From NCBI RefSeq assembly GCF_002095435.2, contig NZ_MJEJ02000052.1:124001-188000 (forward strand): a stretch of DNA of 64,000 nt, written 5' to 3'. This DNA comes from Williamsia sp. 1138. Lineage in GTDB: Bacteria > Actinomycetota > Actinomycetes > Mycobacteriales > Mycobacteriaceae. The notes under the pieces were generated by a model. It had not been told where the DNA came from. It did not search any database and saw nothing but the letters and a program-made list of their open reading frames with translations. The translations under genes were made by a program, and so were the position numbers. Below, in pieces: positions 61,592-64,000 of this stretch (within the stretch, counting starts at the first letter, position 1; every line of letters begins with the position of its first letter).

Positions 61592-62737
61592 ATGTCCACA
61601 ACCACTGTGCTGTCTGAACAGGCCCGCCGGAGTGGGGCGGCGTTCCGTCATCTCTGCTCTCCGCGCACCTGGTGGAGCGCCGCGGTGACGCTGAACCGCG
61701 GAAACACCGCGATTGCGCCCGCGGTTCGCGTAGGTGTCGCAGTCGGTCTCGTCCTTGTTGTGGGTGGTCTCCTCGGTCACCGGGACCTCGCCGGATTCGC
61801 CGCACTGGGGTCGCTGACCTCGGCATTCTGTCGGGCAGATCCCTATCGTGTGCGCCTTCCGAGGCTGCTGGTCGTCGGTGGGGCGGTGGTGCTCTACGTC
61901 GGACTCGGGGCGATCCTCGGTGCGTCGGGCTCGTCGATCGCCGTGCAGGTCGTGGCGGTGTCTCTGGCCGCCGGGTTGGCCGCGCTGCTCGTGTCGGCGT
62001 TGCGGCTGATGGGCCCGGGAGCGGTGGTGTTGATCTTTGCCGCAGCGGGTGCTGCCGGGTTCGCCACGACGGTGGGTGACGTGGGACGACTGATGGCCGC
62101 TGCGATCGTCGGGTCGTTCGTGGGCATCGCGGCCTCGCTCGCACCCTGGGCGTGGGATGCGTTCCGAGGCGACGACGGGCACCGGATCGCCGAACGCGCG
62201 GGTGTCCTTGTCGCTCTGCGCGGTGTCCTCGGTCGCCGTCTGCTCATGCGGTCGGCGCGCATCGTTGCTGCATGCGCGATCGCGGCCACCATCGCCGTGG
62301 CCGCCGGCCTGCAACATCCGATGTGGGCTGCCATGGGAGCGCTCGCGAGCCTGCAGGGAATCGACTACCACGCCACCGTGCACCGTGGAGTGCAGCGGCT
62401 ACTCGGAAATCTCGGCGGCGCTGCGGTGGCGATCGCCTTGCTGGCGCTACCGCTGGGTTACTGGGGTGCCGTGGCGCTCATCGTGGTGCTACAAGTGGCC
62501 GCCGAGATCCTCGCCACCGTCAACTACGCACTGTGTTCTCTGGCAGTGACCCCGATGGCCCTGCTGCTCACCGGACTCGGCGCCGGCCTGACCGCCGACG
62601 TCGCGGTCGACCGAGTGGCAGACACTGCGGTGGGGGTGGTGTGCGGCGTGGTGCTGGCAGCCTTGACGGTGGCCCATCACGAGTTCGCAGGCAGTGACCC
62701 GATCCCCGTGGTGAGCAGCTCCGCGAGTTCGAGGTAG
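61592..62737 (+). CDS. FUSC-family membrane exporter
   Basis: 381 aa (fusaric-acid-resistance/aromatic-acid-efflux type), with about ten to twelve hydrophobic segments: 'VRVGVAVGLVLVVGGLLGHR', 'LLVVGGAVVLYVGLGAILG', and after a loop 'ACAIAATIAVAAGLQHPMWA', 'GYWGAVALIVVLQVAAEILA'. The start is uncertain: GTG 61574 or 61577 lie at the expected transcription start and could be leaderless; ATG 61592 is marked. Convergent, 61-bp overlap, with the TetR gene. Probably exports weak or aromatic acids. Confidence 0.8.
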   Translation: MSTTTVLSEQARRSGAAFRHLCSPRTWWSAAVTLNRGNTAIAPAVRVGVAVGLVLVVGGLLGHRDLAGFAALGSLTSAFCRADPYRVRLPRLLVVGGAVVLYVGLGAILGASGSSIAVQVVAVSLAAGLAALLVSALRLMGPGAVVLIFAAAGAAGFATTVGDVGRLMAAAIVGSFVGIAASLAPWAWDAFRGDDGHRIAERAGVLVALRGVLGRRLLMRSARIVAACAIAATIAVAAGLQHPMWAAMGALASLQGIDYHATVHRGVQRLLGNLGGAAVAIALLALPLGYWGAVALIVVLQVAAEILATVNYALCSLAVTPMALLLTGLGAGLTADVAVDRVADTAVGVVCGVVLAALTVAHHEFAGSDPIPVVSSSASSR

Positions 62738-63279
62738 GCCTGTGAATCGTCGAGTCCTACAGCTTCTTTGATGCCGCGCTGCTGAATGCGCACCATGACG
62801 GAGGCGGCGACGTCGGCGACGAAAGCGGCGTGGACGTCCCGGACGTCACCGGCCGCAGCGCCCTCGATGATGAGATCGCGTACCCGCTCGGCCGCGGCCC
62901 GGGTGTTGTGCTCGTACACATCTCGGGCAGGCGGGTAGGCGGCAAGATCATCCATGAACTGTTCGGACGCCGGGGCCAGTGCGGCCCCGACCGCCGTCAG
63001 ATACGCCGTGAGCCGGGCGCGGGTTCCGACTCCGGTGGCCACTGCGCCCTCGACTTCTGCGGTCGCGGCCCGAAAGAAGTGCACGGTGACCGCTTGGACG
63101 AGGTTTCCTTTGCTGCCCGCCAAGGTGTACAGCGTGGATTTCGAGCAACGCAACCGGGCGGCGATCTCGTCGAGGGTCAGGTGCGCGAACCCCTCGGACA
63201 GGAAAAGCCGGACGAGCGAGTCGAACAATTCGGCCCGGCGCGCGGTGGCATGAACTCCTGGGGCGGTGGTCGGGACCAT
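62677..63279 (-). CDS. TetR-family regulator
   Basis: 200 aa. HTH 'LFLSEGFAHLTLDEIAARLR' and 'CSKSTLYTLAGSKGNLVQAV', then an all-helical effector domain ('ASEQFMDDLAAYPPARDVYE'). ATG 63279. Divergent from the acyl-CoA dehydrogenase; AGTACTG boxes between the two suggest it represses both. The effector is probably an acyl-CoA. Confidence 0.88.
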   Translation of the reverse strand: MVPTTAPGVHATARRAELFDSLVRLFLSEGFAHLTLDEIAARLRCSKSTLYTLAGSKGNLVQAVTVHFFRAATAEVEGAVATGVGTRARLTAYLTAVGAALAPASEQFMDDLAAYPPARDVYEHNTRAAAERVRDLIIEGAAAGDVRDVHAAFVADVAASVMVRIQQRGIKEAVGLDDSQAYLELAELLTTGIGSLPANS

Positions 63280-63287
63280 GGCTTGAT

Positions 63288-63346
63288 AGTACTGCTTGAC
63301 GACGTCCAGTACTGTTATGAGTACTGAAGCTCGCGTGCCAGTACTG
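63288..63346. promoter_or_regulatory. four AGTACTG operator boxes
   Basis: AGTACTG occurs at 63288-63294, 63308-63314, 63320-63326 and 63340-63346 (starts 20, 12 and 20 bp apart), filling the divergent gap between the tetR and acyl-CoA dehydrogenase genes. The core AGTACT is itself palindromic. Likely TetR sites, two per promoter. Confidence 0.7.
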
Positions 63347-63375
63347 TCGCGCGAGGACGACCAAGGGAGATCGCG

Positions 63376-64000
63376 ATGTCCGTCAACCGGCTGCTGCCCA
63401 CCGAAGAGGCCCGTGACCTGGTGCAATTGGCGAGTGATGTCGCCGACAAGACCTTGAGGCCCATAGTCGACGAATACGAGAAGGGCGAGAAGTACCCGGA
63501 CGAGGCTTTCACAGTGCTGGGTCAGACGGGGCTGCTGAGCCTCCCGTATCCCGAGGAGTGGGGCGGTGGCGGTCAGCCGTATGAGGTGTACCTGCAGGTC
63601 CTCGAAGAGCTCGCCGCGCGCTGGGCCGCAGTCGCCGTGGCGGTCAGTGTGCACAGCCTCTCGTGCCATCCGCTGATGATGTTCGGTACCGAGGAGCAGA
63701 AGCAGCGCTGGCTTCCGGAGATGCTCGGAGGCGAGAAGATCGGTGCGTACAGCCTGTCGGAACCGCAGGCCGGTTCCGATGCCGCGGCGCTGAACTGCAA
63801 AGCCGAGGCCACAGGCGGCGGTTACCGGGTGACCGGGGCCAAGGCCTGGATCACCCACGGTGGTGTCGCAGATTTCTACAACCTCTTCGCGCGCACTGGT
63901 GAAGGGTCAAAAGGCATCTCGTGTTTCCTGGTTCCCGGCGACACCGAAGGTCTGACCTTCGGCAAGCCCGAAGAGAAGATGGGCTTGGCCGCGGTCCCGA
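63376..64000 (+). CDS. acyl-CoA dehydrogenase, 3' end outside window
   Basis: 208 residues visible of about 380. 'ARDLVQLASDVADKTLRPIV', 'GLLSLPYPEEWGGGGQPYEV', 'GTEEQKQRWLPEMLGGEKIG', the FAD/substrate motif 'AYSLSEPQAGSDAAALNC' near 125-142 and 'GAKAWITHGGVADFYNLFAR'. The catalytic Glu lies beyond the edge. ATG with AAGGGAGA upstream. Introduces a double bond in an acyl-CoA; chain type unknown. Confidence 0.92.
   Translation, partial: MSVNRLLPTEEARDLVQLASDVADKTLRPIVDEYEKGEKYPDEAFTVLGQTGLLSLPYPEEWGGGGQPYEVYLQVLEELAARWAAVAVAVSVHSLSCHPLMMFGTEEQKQRWLPEMLGGEKIGAYSLSEPQAGSDAAALNCKAEATGGGYRVTGAKAWITHGGVADFYNLFARTGEGSKGISCFLVPGDTEGLTFGKPEEKMGLAAVP

Overview
The window is high-GC, densely coded actinobacterial chromosome. 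DUF2786 proteins, a mycofactocin-type dehydrogenase, seven luciferase-like (LLM) flavin oxidoreductases, an ECF41 sigma factor and the phenol/catechol gene organisation all point to Mycobacteriales close to Gordonia or Rhodococcus. The genus is inferred from gene content only. I see no rRNA, tRNA, CRISPR array or complete insertion sequence, and no stretch over 300 bases without a gene.

Layout. (1) 1-5937: a minus-strand catabolic operon of two LLM oxidoreductases, an acyl-CoA ligase, an alpha/beta hydrolase and an SDR, after an NTF2-like gene cut by the edge. (2) 6055-12595: two paralogous DUF2786 proteins enclosing a VapBC pair, an NCS2 permease and a membrane glycosyltransferase. (3) 12701-26003: an amidohydrolase/SDR pair, a ParA relic lacking its P-loop, a ClC channel, small unknown genes, a CofH/FbiC-like protein without radical-SAM cysteines overlapping a Baeyer-Villiger-type monooxygenase, and an ECF41 sigma factor with its CMD-family partner and a matching promoter.

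(4) 26073-37244 is a complete phenol-to-beta-ketoadipate region. A two-component phenol hydroxylase (reductase plus HpaB-type oxygenase) is divergent from an AraC regulator. It is followed by catA-catB-catC, the two subunits of 3-oxoadipate CoA-transferase, enol-lactonase, an IclR regulator and the thiolase. Phenol would go to catechol, muconate, muconolactone, 3-oxoadipate and finally succinyl-CoA plus acetyl-CoA. A MarR regulator divergent from a VOC and a pirin gene, and a second IclR regulator, follow; they may deal with quinone by-products and pathway control.

(5) 40285-50177 is the most interesting block. A SAM-I-like riboswitch candidate precedes one tightly packed operon of three LLM monooxygenases, a complete oligopeptide-type ABC importer and a fourth, SsuD-like monooxygenase. 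I infer that it imports and oxidises an organosulfur compound when S-adenosylmethionine is low.

(6) 50224-64000 holds a TerD protein, an SDR and an acyl ligase, a LuxR regulator, an LLM/SRPBCC/flavin-reductase operon, a 5-oxoprolinase (pxp) cluster whose pxpA start is broken, a MarR/FUSC exporter pair, a TetR regulator and the start of an acyl-CoA dehydrogenase.

Three unrelated families of intergenic palindromic repeats are scattered through the window (two, three and two copies). In two cases a pair of copies brackets a single accessory gene.
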